Of a DNA stretch of 64,000 bases, positions 25,401 through 37,696 are shown one piece after another. Origin of the DNA: Dichotomocladium elegans (Eukaryota; Mucoromycota; Mucoromycetes; Mucorales; Lichtheimiaceae); NCBI GenBank assembly GCA_025716815.1, contig JAIXMN010000012.1, positions 434,001-498,000 of the forward strand, given 5' to 3'. The position numbers and the translations under genes are program-made. Under the pieces are notes generated by a model. That model saw only the letters and a list, made by a program, of their open reading frames with translations, was not told the origin of the DNA and searched no databases. Every line of letters begins with the position of its first letter. Position 1 is the first letter of the stretch.

Positions 25401-26098
25401 CAAAACAGTGATTGCGAGGTTATCAATCTGACCGGTCAAGTTCGTCTGTGTTACGTTCCCATTCGTCACACTGATGGGAACCAATGTTGCAATACCGAAA
25501 ACGGAACAGATTCCAAAAAGTTTGATCGCCATTGTCAGGAATTGTAACATCTGGCTTGTCGAAGGCGAAAAGTGCCGCCATGAGCAAGCTATGACCAATC
25601 GCCCCCCCCGCGAAAAAACAGAAAAAGACGATTACCACTACTGCATCTAATCCAACTTTGTACATTATTTCCCGGTTATCAATCTTGAGGAGAGGGAGAA
25701 TCCATCCAAAGAAAGTATTTGGCAATGCTGGGGGTTTGTGCCTTTTTCGTTGTTATGAGCAGGACTATCGTAGCACTGATTGGGCCCACCCTTTTTTTAC
25801 CTTTTCATGTGCATTCGTGGCGCAAATATCGGCGCCCAGCGTTCGCTATATTACATGTAAACAATAAGCCAACGTGTTATACTCTCACTGCCTCCCCCAT
25901 CCCCCATGCATTGTACCGCGTCCGCAAAAAGCAAAAGATAAGGAAAAATAGAAGCCCAGTGGCCGCACAAATGAGCAATTGAGTTGTGAGTCCATTTTGG
26001 TTTCGTGCGCTGTGGGCAGCCGTCCCTGGGAGTTCTCCAAATCCATCGTTGCCGATATCAAACCATGGGAAATCCCGAGGGATGAGCCCAGATGGCAT
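22416..26098 (-). CDS. CSC1/OSCA-type osmosensitive cation channel
   Basis: Calcium-permeable stress-gated channel of the CSC1/OSCA/TMEM63 family (RSN1_TM, PHM7_cyt and RSN1_7TM domains), at the plasma or endosomal membrane. Ten exons (26098-25917, 25845-25801, 25741-25636, 25550-24783, 24729-24396, 24301-24247, 24175-24046, 23959-23913, 23856-23603, 23524-22416) join in frame to 1009 residues. The sequence shows an N-terminal helix, the signature RWAPIFAPR...ALPNTFFGWILPLLKI, a long cytosolic loop beginning TVVVTGIPRDLRSDEKL, and then the pore-forming helices (PRDVLWGNV, QGLRSHSAIARATFSK, FFINYTVLQGML, YFQPYDAVG). The C-terminal ~290 residues are cytosolic, with a Ser/Asp/Glu-rich acidic tract followed by basic and His-rich segments. 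This tail is longer than in many relatives. It lies head to tail with YAK1, 255 bp apart. Confidence 0.92.
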
Positions 26099-26784
26099 TG
26101 TATTGAAAGGGGAAAGAAGAGAAGATGAATGGGGTGAGGAAAGAAAAAGAATTGGTTGATTGGGGTCGAAGGAGTTTATTTAACGAGGAACAGAGCAAAG
26201 GGTACGGTAAGTCTTTCCATAACTTTATGTACGTCACACCGCATAAGGTGTGACAGAATACTGTAGGCAGCCTTCATCAGCCAGACACCATGGAGTACAA
26301 AAAATTTTATCCCGCTGTTCCTGTTGAAGGGCAACTGTGTCGCTTTGCCATAACATCGTCGGTGTTTAAATAATCGAAACGACAAAACCCCTTACCAGCC
26401 TCAATCCCCCGTTCTTGGACTGCATTGGGAGAAATATTAACCTTTCTCTCGCGCCAGAGGGATTTAGACTATGAGCGCTATGATTATCTCTTCATTAAAT
26501 GTATTGATCTTTGTAACACACCCAGTATGGTGATGTTATGTCGATGTTCTCCAAGGCAATGAGAGCTTGGAAATGAAGCATCATTGGCTCACACTGTACA
26601 AAAGATAAAGTATTGAGAGCCCTCTTCACATTCATCGAATCCCTCACGCAGAAACCGTTTATTAGAATAAATCCATACAGTACATAGTACGCATACAAGA
26701 TAAAAATAACGTCGTTTGAAATTCTCGATCAACAGGTAAAAAGATTTTATTAATCAACATAAAATATCTCCTTTGCATTTTGAC

Positions 26785-27055
26785 TTACCAGCCCGGTTTA
26801 TACAGGCAGGCGTATCTAGACGTGCATATGGCGATGATCATAGTGGAAAATTGGTGGTGCGCCAAAAGCAGAAGAAAGAGAGCACCTGGGGTGGAAGCAG
26901 CACCGAAGCGACGACAGGGGCAGGCACAGGCAAAAAAACAGAGGGAATGGCCCCTGTCGGGAGACAGCTAAATCGCGGCCGCACCGGATAATGCGATTCC
27001 GTTTTGGGCTCTCTTCCATGAGTCATCAGTATGGGTACGATTGGTCAACCTACAA
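26785..27055 (+). repeat. Dispersed purine-rich repeat, copy 2
   Basis: Begins near a CCCGGTTTATACAGGCAGGC word, runs through a G/A-rich core (AAGCAGAAGAAAGAGAGCAC), and ends CTCTCTTCCATG...GGGTACGATTGGTCAA. The right end matches copy 1 (16540-16676). The left end and core resemble copy 3 (38276-38740). Non-coding; the boundary positions are approximate. Confidence 0.55.
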
Positions 27056-27742
27056 GGTCGATATAAAGATACGTACCGGATAACCCATGGAAGAGAGGGC
27101 AAGGAAGGATTTGATAGAGGGAATAGTTCGTTCAGAATCTTTATTATTTATAAGAAATCAGTCATTCGTATGATTTGACAATGCTGAAACAAGTACCATG
27201 ATGTATCAAAATATATCCTCCTTCAAAAGATTTGCATCTACGACACTCATCGCTGCTATTTCACGATGCTTCTTGTTTACCAGTCTACAGTTTTATTCCA
27301 GACAAGTTTAAACGGACCCCTGATTTTTCCATATTATAATCATGATGATCAAGATACACACAGACAATGACTCGGATGCAAAGCATTGTATCAAGGGTAG
27401 TCCAATTTATCAGATGTGATAGACGAAGTGACAGCGATTGATTACGAAACAGCAGGAGTCCGTGCTGTTGGGCGTCACGGGATGAGTATTAAAACCATTG
27501 CTGCATCAAACTTGTTGTGTCATATCAATGATAAACAAACATACACTTCTCATGATCATACAGCAAGCGATCATTCACACGTCATAATTGTAGAGTCTAT
27601 TTCTTCGTTTTATCCGAGGTCCGACCTAGTACTGCATGATTGCATATATCTCTTTACATCTCAACAACCCTTTCAACATATCCAGAGAGTTTTGGGATCT
27701 GATATCATCTCATATTCACACTTTTTTCTCCCATTAACATAT

Positions 27743-27866
27743 TCATATCTATATACATACCGTGATGGTCTCTGTAGAATTATCACAAGCCGGATCATGG
27801 TTTTTCGCTATTACGAGTTACCTACACCCGTAAGATTGAGAAATGAATCTTTCGAAATCATTCAAC
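27743..27866 (+). repeat. Dispersed repeat, inverted relative to 17366-17480
   Basis: Matches the reverse complement of 17366-17480 over about 115 bp. It lies directly beside the transposase fragment at 27901-28060. Confidence 0.6.
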
Positions 27867-27900
27867 TTTAACCTATTCGATGTTTGATTCGAGTCATCCG

Positions 27901-28060
27901 TATCTCACTTTCCAATAATCTATTATGTTTTACTTTCCTCTTCAAAACCGTCAAAACTGTTCGATGGGATTGAGGTCAGGCATCGATATCCTCGAGACTC
28001 TATGTATTCCGAGATGGACGCTTGTTTGTATGACATCTTTTCGCCGTGCATGAGACATTT
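27901..28060 (-). pseudogene. Transposase C-terminal fragment of the same Tc1/IS630 family
   Basis: On the minus strand the fragment reads EYIESRGYR, which is identical to copy B. After a frame change it reads PDLNPIEQF, the family's third-acidic-residue motif, followed after a further change by LKRKVKHNRLLESE. A stop falls right after NPIEQF. This is a decayed third copy, kept only at its 3' end. Confidence 0.75.
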
Positions 28061-28343
28061 GCTTTGTCATGATGCGTAAATTTCTGGGAAAACGATATAT
28101 AACAGACCACAGCATAAATATGCGCAACCATTTTTAGGATAGTATCTCATGTTAGTTTTGTAATCTTGAAAGATGAATTTCAATACGACGTCGTCATGGT
28201 GACTAAAAGAAAATTATGATGCTATAACAACCCCCGGTCCTCAAGAATAGCTAGTAAAAATAGGGGGAAAATATATAAAGTGTACCTATCCTTGCAGTTG
28301 GCATGCCATTGTCCTTTCATTAAAAGAACGATTTCTCTGTACT

Positions 28344-28646
28344 ATGTTCAACCGTGCCACTCCTACCCTTCGAAACTTCCGTCGCGCCACCGATCCTCAA
28401 CGTACTGTATATAGCCTTCCTCTCTCTTTTCTCTCCATTAACCAAGAATGGAATCGTGTAGATGCAAATATTATGCAGCGCTCCGGGCCGTCCACTAATG
28501 CGATCGTCGCAGCCGTCATCGGTGTTGGCGCAGGATACATCCTCTGGAGTACCAAGAAGGCAGATGACGCCAAGCCACCGAAACACGATGAGCTCAAGAG
28601 CAACGAAGTTATAAGAGCTCCCGGCGGTGGTGGTTCTAAGATTTAA
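28344..28646 (+). CDS. Small predicted mitochondrial single-pass membrane protein
   Basis: Not recognised. The unspliced frame encodes 100 residues. The start (MFNRATPTLRNFRR) is Arg-rich without acidic residues, like a mitochondrial presequence. A single hydrophobic helix (NAIVAAVIGVGAGYILW) is followed by a charged Lys/Asp tail ending GGGGSKI. A GT-AG intron could be removed at 28407-28478. It is 72 bp long, keeps the frame and would give 76 residues with the presequence joined almost directly to the helix; it removes the Ser/Leu-rich stretch that looks least protein-like. Codon use and the tail composition look coding. The family is unknown; the role may be in the mitochondrial inner or outer membrane. 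Confidence 0.6.
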   Translation: MFNRATPTLRNFRRATDPQRTVYSLPLSFLSINQEWNRVDANIMQRSGPSTNAIVAAVIGVGAGYILWSTKKADDAKPPKHDELKSNEVIRAPGGGGSKI

Positions 28647-29335
28647 AGTCATTCCATGTATATTTCTTCCAAACACGCACAAACACACCGTCTATATCAC
28701 ATAAAAAGTTGAAAAAAAATCCCATTTATCCAAAGATTCGGCATTTGTCCACAGTATCGGAGATGATGCCACAATGACGTGTATTAGCACTCTTTTTGTG
28801 TTGATTGATATGATTGGACAACGTCACCTTTGTTCCACTCCAAATAAAGGCCGTGTCCTTTCCCCCCAACCCCTTTCCGCATGTTTAAATTAACCCGACC
28901 TATTGATCTGATGGCGGCTGGTCAATAGCGGTACATCGACATAAATAACTGCAGGACTCATGACAACCGCATCATCAAGCACTGAAGAGTGCCTTTGATG
29001 CTTCGAAAAGGTCGGTAACGGCTGACGCATAAAATAAGATAATAAGACATGATAATGATTTTTTTATTTCAATGCAACAAAAGACGATAATAGAATGCGT
29101 ATTCACAAAGAGGAAGAGATGGAATCATAGATACAGAGGGAGATTGAAAGAAAAATACATAGACACAAGTGAAGTAAGTTGCATACATTTATAATTCGAC
29201 ACGATGACAAACGAGTTTGCGAGGGCATGAAAAGATGCATATAAAGATAAATCATAGGCTGAGAAAAAGAGGCGCGCTCTTCAAAAAAAAATCATGAAAA
29301 AGAGAGGGCTTGAGCCGCCATTGTGGCGACACGTA
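28647..29335. other. Convergent intergenic region
   Basis: 3' flank of the small membrane-protein gene (+) and of the bZIP gene (-). AT-rich and A-rich, with no supported gene or repeat. Confidence 0.6.
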
Positions 29336-29950
29336 TTAGTGCTGGTTATGGTGGTGCGTGCAAGTCACTGCTGGACGCTCCCGCAACAAGGCCTCCAGGC
29401 GACTGTCATTCTTCTCCATGACAAGCGACTTGAGCCACTGGATTTCACGCTCCAAATCCTTGATGTGAGATTCCAACCGCTTCGACTTCTCGGTCATTTC
29501 CAGGGCTGTCTGCTGCAGTATCTGCTCACGCATCTTTTTCTTGACACGGAAGCGGGCACTCGCGGCCGTGTTGCGCTTGCGCTTCTCGTCCTTAGACAGC
29601 CTTGGGGGCCTACCTCCGCCGGTAATGTTGACTGGCTCGGATATCTGATCGTAGTCCTCCGAATCCCACTTGTCCTCACTGTGGCGTCGCTGCTGAGAAG
29701 GTTGCTGGTGCTGGTGCTGCTGGAGACCCTTCTGATAGCCATTATGGATGTGCTGGTGCTGTGCATAGAGAGGGGTAACATCGTAAGAGAACTGAGCATT
29801 TGCAAAAAAATCCAGGTCTTGCTGCATTTCCGACTCTGTCAGGAACGAGATCGGACCCATCAGCTGATTGAGGGATTCAATAGACGACTGGTCATCCCCA
29901 TGAGAAACGGGCGATAATGATTGGAAAAATGATTGGGAGTGCATTGGCAT
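29336..29950 (-). CDS. CYS3/MetR-like bZIP transcription factor
   Basis: Basic leucine-zipper regulator of 204 residues in a single exon. The DNA-binding region KRKRNTAASARFRVKKK, followed by the zipper and the block IQWLKSLVMEKND, is the pattern of Neurospora CYS-3 and Aspergillus MetR. Those proteins activate sulfur-assimilation genes when sulfur is scarce. The basic region begins near residue 120 and leucine-spaced heptads run to about 185. The N-terminal half is Gln/His-rich and probably an activation region. The start is the ATG at 29950 (MPMHSQSFF); an in-frame upstream TTG is not credible. The 5' flank has a GT microsatellite near 30013-30042. The sulfur role is inferred from family resemblance; other bZIPs of the same clade are possible. 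Confidence 0.85.
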   Translation of the reverse strand: MPMHSQSFFQSLSPVSHGDDQSSIESLNQLMGPISFLTESEMQQDLDFFANAQFSYDVTPLYAQHQHIHNGYQKGLQQHQHQQPSQQRRHSEDKWDSEDYDQISEPVNITGGGRPPRLSKDEKRKRNTAASARFRVKKKMREQILQQTALEMTEKSKRLESHIKDLEREIQWLKSLVMEKNDSRLEALLRERPAVTCTHHHNQH

Positions 29951-32512
29951 GAGGTAAACGTACAAATACAGAACCTAACGCGTCAATTGGATCAGACGTT
30001 TATGCCTCGTCTGTGTGTGTGCTTGCGTGTGTGTGTGTGTGTGTTTGCGTTTTTGACATCAGCATGAAACAGAAGAGTGTACCTAGCGTATATATTTATA
30101 AAATGCTTTATCAGAAAAGAAAATATATAGTACAACAGTCGCGCTTAAAGAGAAGGGTTTAAAGTGGAAGCAAGACATAACAGGAATATATAGAGTGTCA
30201 TATGGGCTAACTTGTCGATCCGTGGATGAATGAAGGACGTCCAATCGTTTTTAATGTCGCAATACCTGCGACATTCATCTGGGCAATCACGTCATGTCGG
30301 GGTTGCTCTAAAGACCTGTATTCAGCTGCAAGTTGTTCTCTTCAGGCGAAAAGGTCACTGCGAGGAAGACAGGTGGGTCTAACTCATATCATGGGTGACA
30401 TTCTTAATAATAATTTAGTTGCGCGCAGATGAATGGGCGCTATGGTGTGTAGCTGCTCATTCGCAAGTATTACATGTATCCATGATACGAGGCACTTGGA
30501 TGTGTCTCAATGTATAGTACATGCACACGCAGGAAATTTACCGAGTTCCACCCTGCCTTCAGATGCAATCCCCTCCTTTTTACTCTTTAAGAGTCACTAT
30601 CGGCACCTTATTTTTTGCTTACTTGTTTATTCAGTGTACAGTACTATTTGTATCCTGACATGGTGGTAGGATGCATATCGAGATCCGTTAGCTAGATCGG
30701 AGCATTGCTACACGTTAATAGCATCAATGATAACCAGCCACGACGAACATATATGTATATGTATATGTATATGTACATGTATGTATATATGTTTACAGAG
30801 TTGAAAAACATAATAATTCCACTTTTAAACCCTGCTAGACTTCTCTCCTCCTTATCTTGCTATAGCCACTGTATTGGACATTCACACTCCCCCCCAGTGC
30901 CTAAACCAATTCCTAGAGTTCGTTAAAGGAGACACCACATTGAATCAACCAAAGTCTGGCGTGCGCCTGGTTTATAATCTTGCTGCCGGATGGTGCAATT
31001 AAGTTTATTAGCGCGAATCAAAATCGAGTGTAAGCACGCCACTGGGATGTGTCACCTTGCCTTTTCTTTTATGGTGATGGTACTCCTCAGGCAGCTAATT
31101 CATCTATGTCAATGATTGCGGTAGCCGAACTTTTCCAGAATGATAAGACATGCGTTGCTATCACGAAGATACATGGCTGGTTAATTTCATCTATGCATTA
31201 CGTCAAATATCAATAGAATAGTGCTGTTTGAAGAATCTCAATATTACAAATTCTGTAGGGAAAAAGCAGTATATGAGGCTTGATAAGTATGGATACAACG
31301 AAGTTTCCTGCGAATGGAATGGGGCGGGCAGAAGATGGACTTGTTACTGAGAAGATACATTTTTTCATTCGCACTTGATCATGTGCGTAGTACAGATTAG
31401 GGCATTCATTGCACGGCTCCGTATCACCCGATGATGATCGGGATGAGATGATCTTACAAAGATTCTTTCCACATAGTAAATCCGCCCAAGGAAGAAAAAT
31501 AGAGACTCATGATGTATATATTTGTCTTTCCTGACGAGCTCAATTCGCTTTGCCAAGGGTAAAGCAACCATTCGCATGCTTGAAGTATTCCACCGTCCGC
31601 GATACAGGGAGACTCTGAAGAATGGATTGTACAGCCGATGAGGATCAGCTTTGTCTTTAAAGCATTGAACTCTCACGCAATTCCATGGACCAAGTACAGT
31701 ACAAACTGATTAACAAGAACGAAATCAATATACACTTATATGGCTCATTTTCATAATTGATGGCTCTTCGGAGGAAAAGCTGCTTGTGCTTCGATTCTCC
31801 AGTCCGTTCGCATCTGAAATGACGAATCACGCGCAATCCAGTAAACCTTTCTTTCATACGAACATCCATATATATTCGCCGCTACCTTCGGTACCGGTTT
31901 GCGTTGGATTTGTTAAAAACTCCGTGGATATGCTGTATACTTAAATCGGTTCTTTGTAATTATGATCCTTGACAACACAAATGGCTCAAGATAACCGCTC
32001 TTCTATGCATATATCATCACAAGTGATGATTTTGTGAAGGTATCTATGGCATTCTTCATATATATATTCTCGACCGGATTTTTCATGTCGAGGACCAAGA
32101 TAGCTACCTCTTCTATGGCTCAACTGTTGCTTTGCTTGCTTGGCGGAATACATAGAGGCCTAGCCAGCAAAAAGACCGGGTTCCGATGCAGCTGGGCAAT
32201 AGCGTTAAAAACACGAGCCCGCGTGATAATGACATTGTTACATAGGGGTTTGCTTTACTCCAATCTTCCGAATATCTTGGTACGAATGACGCTGATTTTC
32301 CAGCGGCCTCATCAATCATTAAATCCATATATGTCCGTATCCATACCTACAAACTCACGTATTTCGCAGCTCCTCAGCTGCTATGGGACATTATGACGTT
32401 GTACGGCGGGGATGAAAGTGCTTTATGGTCTGAGCTCAAGATTCAGGCCCAGATTTCCACAGCTGCCAGGGGCAACATGACGCATATAAAGTAAAATAAG
32501 ATCCGCATGGAT
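29951..32512. other. Gene-poor AT-rich region
   Basis: About 2.5 kb with a GT microsatellite (30013-30042), ATATGT repeats (30750-30790) and short minus-strand frames (31365-31676, 31657-31869, 32113-32328) that have no recognisable domain and no start-stop context I would trust. The last of these may be a decayed mobile-element frame. No gene is supported. Confidence 0.5.
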
Positions 32513-34022
32513 ACCCGTTATTCAATAGAAAATGTCAGCCCCTTCTTACCCTTCAACTTAACCCGAAGGTAGCTAGGTGTTTCATTACGGTAATAATGGC
32601 GGAAGAGGGAGTAAAGGGAGGATCCGGAGCGGTGAGCGTCGACGGCGAAAGGGTTGGAGAAAGGAACGAGGAGGGATGGCGGCGGACCAACGGCAACACC
32701 AGCGGCAGAAGTAACGGAGGAAGCAGATGAAAGACAAACGCACCTCGACGAAGCCATGGTAGGAGACCTGTGCTGGTGCAGCCAACCCCCGGTCCCACCC
32801 AAAGCCCATATCCTCTCCTCTCGACGCACTTGAGTTAAGCTGATATCGTTATCTGTAGAGGATCCGGAATATTAGAAGATTGCGGAATGGAACAAGTCGG
32901 TATGATAGGGTGACCTATTGCCTTTTACTTTGCGTTTGAGTTCAGGCGAGTATGGTGGAAGATAAGCCCGTCGATATCCTCGACTCTCGATGTATTCAGA
33001 GATATCCTCAGGCGTATGGATAGGTGCATTATCTATTACCAAATAATGGCCTTTCATATCTTCTTCATACTTATCCATCTCGTCAATTGTAGCCTTAAGG
33101 AAGCTGAGATAGTGCCCAGTTACTGTTCCTCTACTCGCAATTTCTAATTGATCTTCCCTCTTTCTTGGACCGTGCCATGCTGCATTTCATTTAATACGGA
33201 ATCCAGACTCATCAAGAAAAACCCAGTTTTTTCTAAAGCCGATGTCGGTCCTGTCCCATCTGCGCACTCATTCAAGACGCTCTTGGATCTTCGCAACACT
33301 ATTCCTGTCTACAGGCTGAAACCGTGTCATTTTCAATGACAAGCGGCATTCGTTTCCATAAATCGATGGAACGTCGTTTTAGATACTCGGAGACCTTCCA
33401 ATCTTTGAAGCAGTTGCTCCATCAGTCTGCTCTGGAACAATGGATGGATTCTCATCAATGCATTCTAAAATAAAGCTCTTATGCTCTTCATTGAGAATAC
33501 GCGAACGACCCCTCGCTTTAGGTTTCTTAAAGATGCCGTCGGGGCCTTTCTCGTACTCTAACGCCGATCGCTGGGCTGAATGAACATGGAGTTCTAACTG
33601 TTTTGCAAGCAGCTGATGCACTCAAGTCTTTCTTAAACATCCCTTTGAAAAATCTGACCTTTTCTGGTCAGTGTACGTTATGTAACTGCGCTTGATCCCC
33701 GCTTCTTCCATCCGAATGTCTGTATCATTTCGCATGGGATGTGTGTGGCAGTAAAATCAGAGTTATCGCTGCAAGATATGCTACGTAGATATTCAGTACG
33801 AGAACAATGGATTGCAGAGAGTAACGTTTCTTCATCAACAACATAGTCCATAGGTTCATGGCAGCCACGCTGATCAACAACATGACCTTGGCCATCTTTG
33901 TAGAAAAATAGGTTGCTCATTTCAGAATGTAAAAGTGTATAAAAAGAGAAAGAGCCAAGAGGAAGAGATAGACTTGCCAAGCGACATCTTTCCGTGGATG
34001 CATGTGACATTTGATTTGTCAA
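32513..34022 (-). mobile_element. Broken Tc1/IS630-type transposon, copy B
   Basis: Second copy of the element at 17490-19018, in the opposite orientation. Pieces on the minus strand are an N-terminal segment (about 33939-33678; MSNLFFYKDGQGHVVD), a helix-turn-helix segment (33582-33460; RSRILNEEHKSFILECI), the second catalytic Asp in VIDNAPIHT (about 33045), and EYIESRGYRRAYLPPYSPEL (about 33005-32946). A deletion then removes the third acidic residue, jumping straight to KRKVKGNR. The shared 3' tail of about 330 bp, with the frame that begins GFGWDRGLA, extends to about 32513. Inactive. Confidence 0.85.
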
Positions 34023-36731
34023 CAAGCGTATTCTGAGCTAAACGAAAATATTATATGTTTGAAATCACCGGGAAATAAAGCTGATTTTGTGCATCTGAGA
34101 GCGTTAAAGTAGCTTTGCTTCTGCCAACAAGATTGCTGCGCCTGTCTAATGGTTCTGAAGCCCACGGCGCGATCTTGGACAATGGCGAATAACCGCATCT
34201 ACTATATTTATTTGGAAAAAAATTGGTATTTGATATTTAAGCAGGTAAGTCCTTCGAATTTCGGGTAGTGGGCCACTGCAGGCTAGTGTACATTGTCAGA
34301 GTGGTATGCGATTATGATTGGTTGAGCAAGGTTTCATCCACATTCATTCTTTCGCAAGAAGAGTAAGCATGCATTACATTGTTGCTTACCGCTCCAGGGA
34401 GCCCAGCTGCAAGTACCAATCGCACCGGCATATTTAGTGTACACGGTTGACTCAAGTCATGCCGTCATAGCAGACTTTATAAATATCGGAGAATTAGTAC
34501 AAAAATACAAGTTTTACGGTTATAAGCAGAATCATCTTCGTAACCAGAATGTCTTTTTTCTCTTCCTAGATGTTTTCTTACATGACCTCATGTATCAAAT
34601 AGATTCTGTTATGCGTCGTTGATTATGCGGGGCTTTAAACAGCTCCTGAGGATTTCAAAAGAATGATGAAGTTATGGAAAGAAGAAAAAAGGCCCATCAT
34701 TTGTTCTATATTTTCGGATGGAACAACAATGTAGTTATCACTCTAGAGCGGAGATCACATGACCCTCTTATAGCTCGTGCAACGCCGCTTATCAATATTT
34801 TATAGCAAGGCAGCTCATGGTACAATAGAGAGCCATTTACTTCCGCACTTACTTCCGCTCATGATAAAGCAAAAAGAACTAGCTATGTGCATGGATCAGC
34901 AATCGATGGCTCAGCGCAATCCGACTTAAAAGACGATTCCGTGGTGATAAAGCTCCAAAGTCGTAAAGAACTAGAGCATCAATTGAAATAAAAACATTTT
35001 TTATTCCATGGCTCATTATGCTTAATGAACTGATCTGAAAAGATGCCTATTAGGTACATGCGCATCCTTTTTTATTGACACCAAGGCGGCTCTTTCCACG
35101 AACCACGTGGACTATACTTTGTTGGATGGTGGCATGGGAATGTCTATGAGCTCATTTGATTAATATGCGCCAAAAATGGTTGCTGCTTCTGCTCAAGTTT
35201 TGGAACTGTGATCATGCCAATATACCTCTCTTTGAATATACCATCCTACGTCTCAAATTAATATGGAAAGCAGGTTCATTAAGGTAAGATATTCAGTGAC
35301 TACCCTTATAGTGATAACCTTGACTCCCACCAAATCATATCACTCTAACGAATTATCACTATAACGATCTGGAATAACACTGCACAGTCAATATGGCCCC
35401 GTAAAAGGGCATCTCTATAGCGAAATATCATTGTGCGAATATCATTATAACGCGCGGTAACTCTAGTTAGCCGTAAAATCCATGTCTGCTTTTTCCCCAT
35501 TTGCGAATTTAATCCTGGTGCTCTTGAATAACAGTTTAAACTATTCTTTTTCAAGTGCAAACAAACAGCTTTTAGAGAATCCTAATTCTCGATTAGCCTT
35601 TTCCATTACTTCTTCTCCTAGGATAACCGAATGATTGTCATCAATGCATTCAAGGGTAGAGGCTTCTAATGAAGATGCCCGGAGGACCAATCTTTCTATG
35701 TTCTCAACGATTTTATCAACCACCTTTCGTAATGCTTTACCTGTTTTTGTGCTTCGCAAGTTTGAATTTCAACCTGCTTTGCTGCTGCAGTCTCTGGGAA
35801 CTTTTCAAAAAAAGGGACGCTTGAAGAATCAGATCGAAACAACGTGGACAATTATGGTTCAGTGAGATTTACCTCATACTAAGATTTATAATACTACTAA
35901 ATTAAAAAAATGTGAGTTTCTGTACGCTAAACAAATTACAATCCAACTGGCGTAAAATCTTTTTACCGGTTGATATGTTCCACAATGCTTCTTGAAAATG
36001 GTGTACACTGCCCTGAATAAAACAGATCTAGTCCCTGCGATACACCTTCTGATTGCAGGGAATTGACTTTATGTTTCGGCGCCTGGCTGCAGTTTCGTGG
36101 ATGGCGTTATTTATATGCACAAGAAACCTACGGCAATCCTAGTATCCTGACTTATGTGGATCCCGACACCATTGGTGCTACTCGACCAACCCTCTTTGCC
36201 ATAGTGGGCATTGATTCGCTGCAATGATCCATTTTGGAGGTGACTCCGGTATAGCAAGAGAGGCCGAAAAAAGGGATCTTTCCTCCTCACCCCTCTCCAG
36301 CTGTTTGGTTCTATTATTTGATACTCTAGTTAATGTCATGTCCGTGAATTTTACATGTCTCTCCTTTTCTTTGCCTTTCTCAGCGGACCATACGAGATTA
36401 TACATTAGCTATAGAAGAGCATTGAATACCCGACATAGAAATAGAATGGTGGGTTGATTATTTGCAGATGATCGGTCACCATATAAAAAAAGTAACGCCG
36501 AAAGACAAGTTTGTGGGAGGTACTGCTCAAAGGTCAAGTTAGTAATCTACTCTTTGATCCCCTTACTGCAATGGCCTGTGAGCTTTGTGAATCAAGCTAT
36601 CCGGGTCTGGAGCTGTACAACATGACGTGTGACACAGAATCCACGCAAAAGTTAGTCGATAGTATACTATTTCATCGTGCGCCTTTCTTTCCAACCCCCT
36701 CACTTCCACAAAAAAAAAGTAGCAAAACACC
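34023..36731. other. Repeat-bearing region upstream of Rac1
   Basis: No supported gene. It contains the MITE-like element at 35294-35467 and, just beyond it, an unclassified minus-strand frame at 35541-35759 (with KIVENIERLVL and CIDDNHSVILGEE). That frame reads like real but decayed protein sequence and might belong to a mobile element. Around 36500-36731 there is presumably the promoter and C-rich leader of Rac1. Confidence 0.5.
35294..35467. mobile_element. Degenerate MITE related to 7032-7134
   Basis: The left ~75 bp align with the 103-bp MITE: CTTATAGTGATAACC against CATTATAGTGATACC, then CGAATTATCACTATAAC against CGAATTATCATTATAAC. The right end (ATCATTATAACGCGCGGTAA) is a weak inverted match of the same kind. 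About 170 bp, with a diverged interior. Confidence 0.65.

Positions 36732-37696
<965 letters not shown>

Larger units (their letters stand above)
26099..28343. other. Repeat-bearing intergenic region
   Basis: About 2.2 kb upstream of the CSC1 gene with no supported gene of its own. It holds the purine-rich repeat copy 2 (26785-27055), the dispersed repeat at 27743-27866 and a transposase fragment at 27901-28060. The 151-codon frame at 27416-27871 overlaps the dispersed repeat and is not a credible gene. Confidence 0.6.

Noticed and set aside
36180..36330. Possible fourth copy of the purine-rich repeat in inverse orientation
   Set aside because: Similarity to the other copies is limited to composition and one short word; the characteristic end sequence is not convincing.
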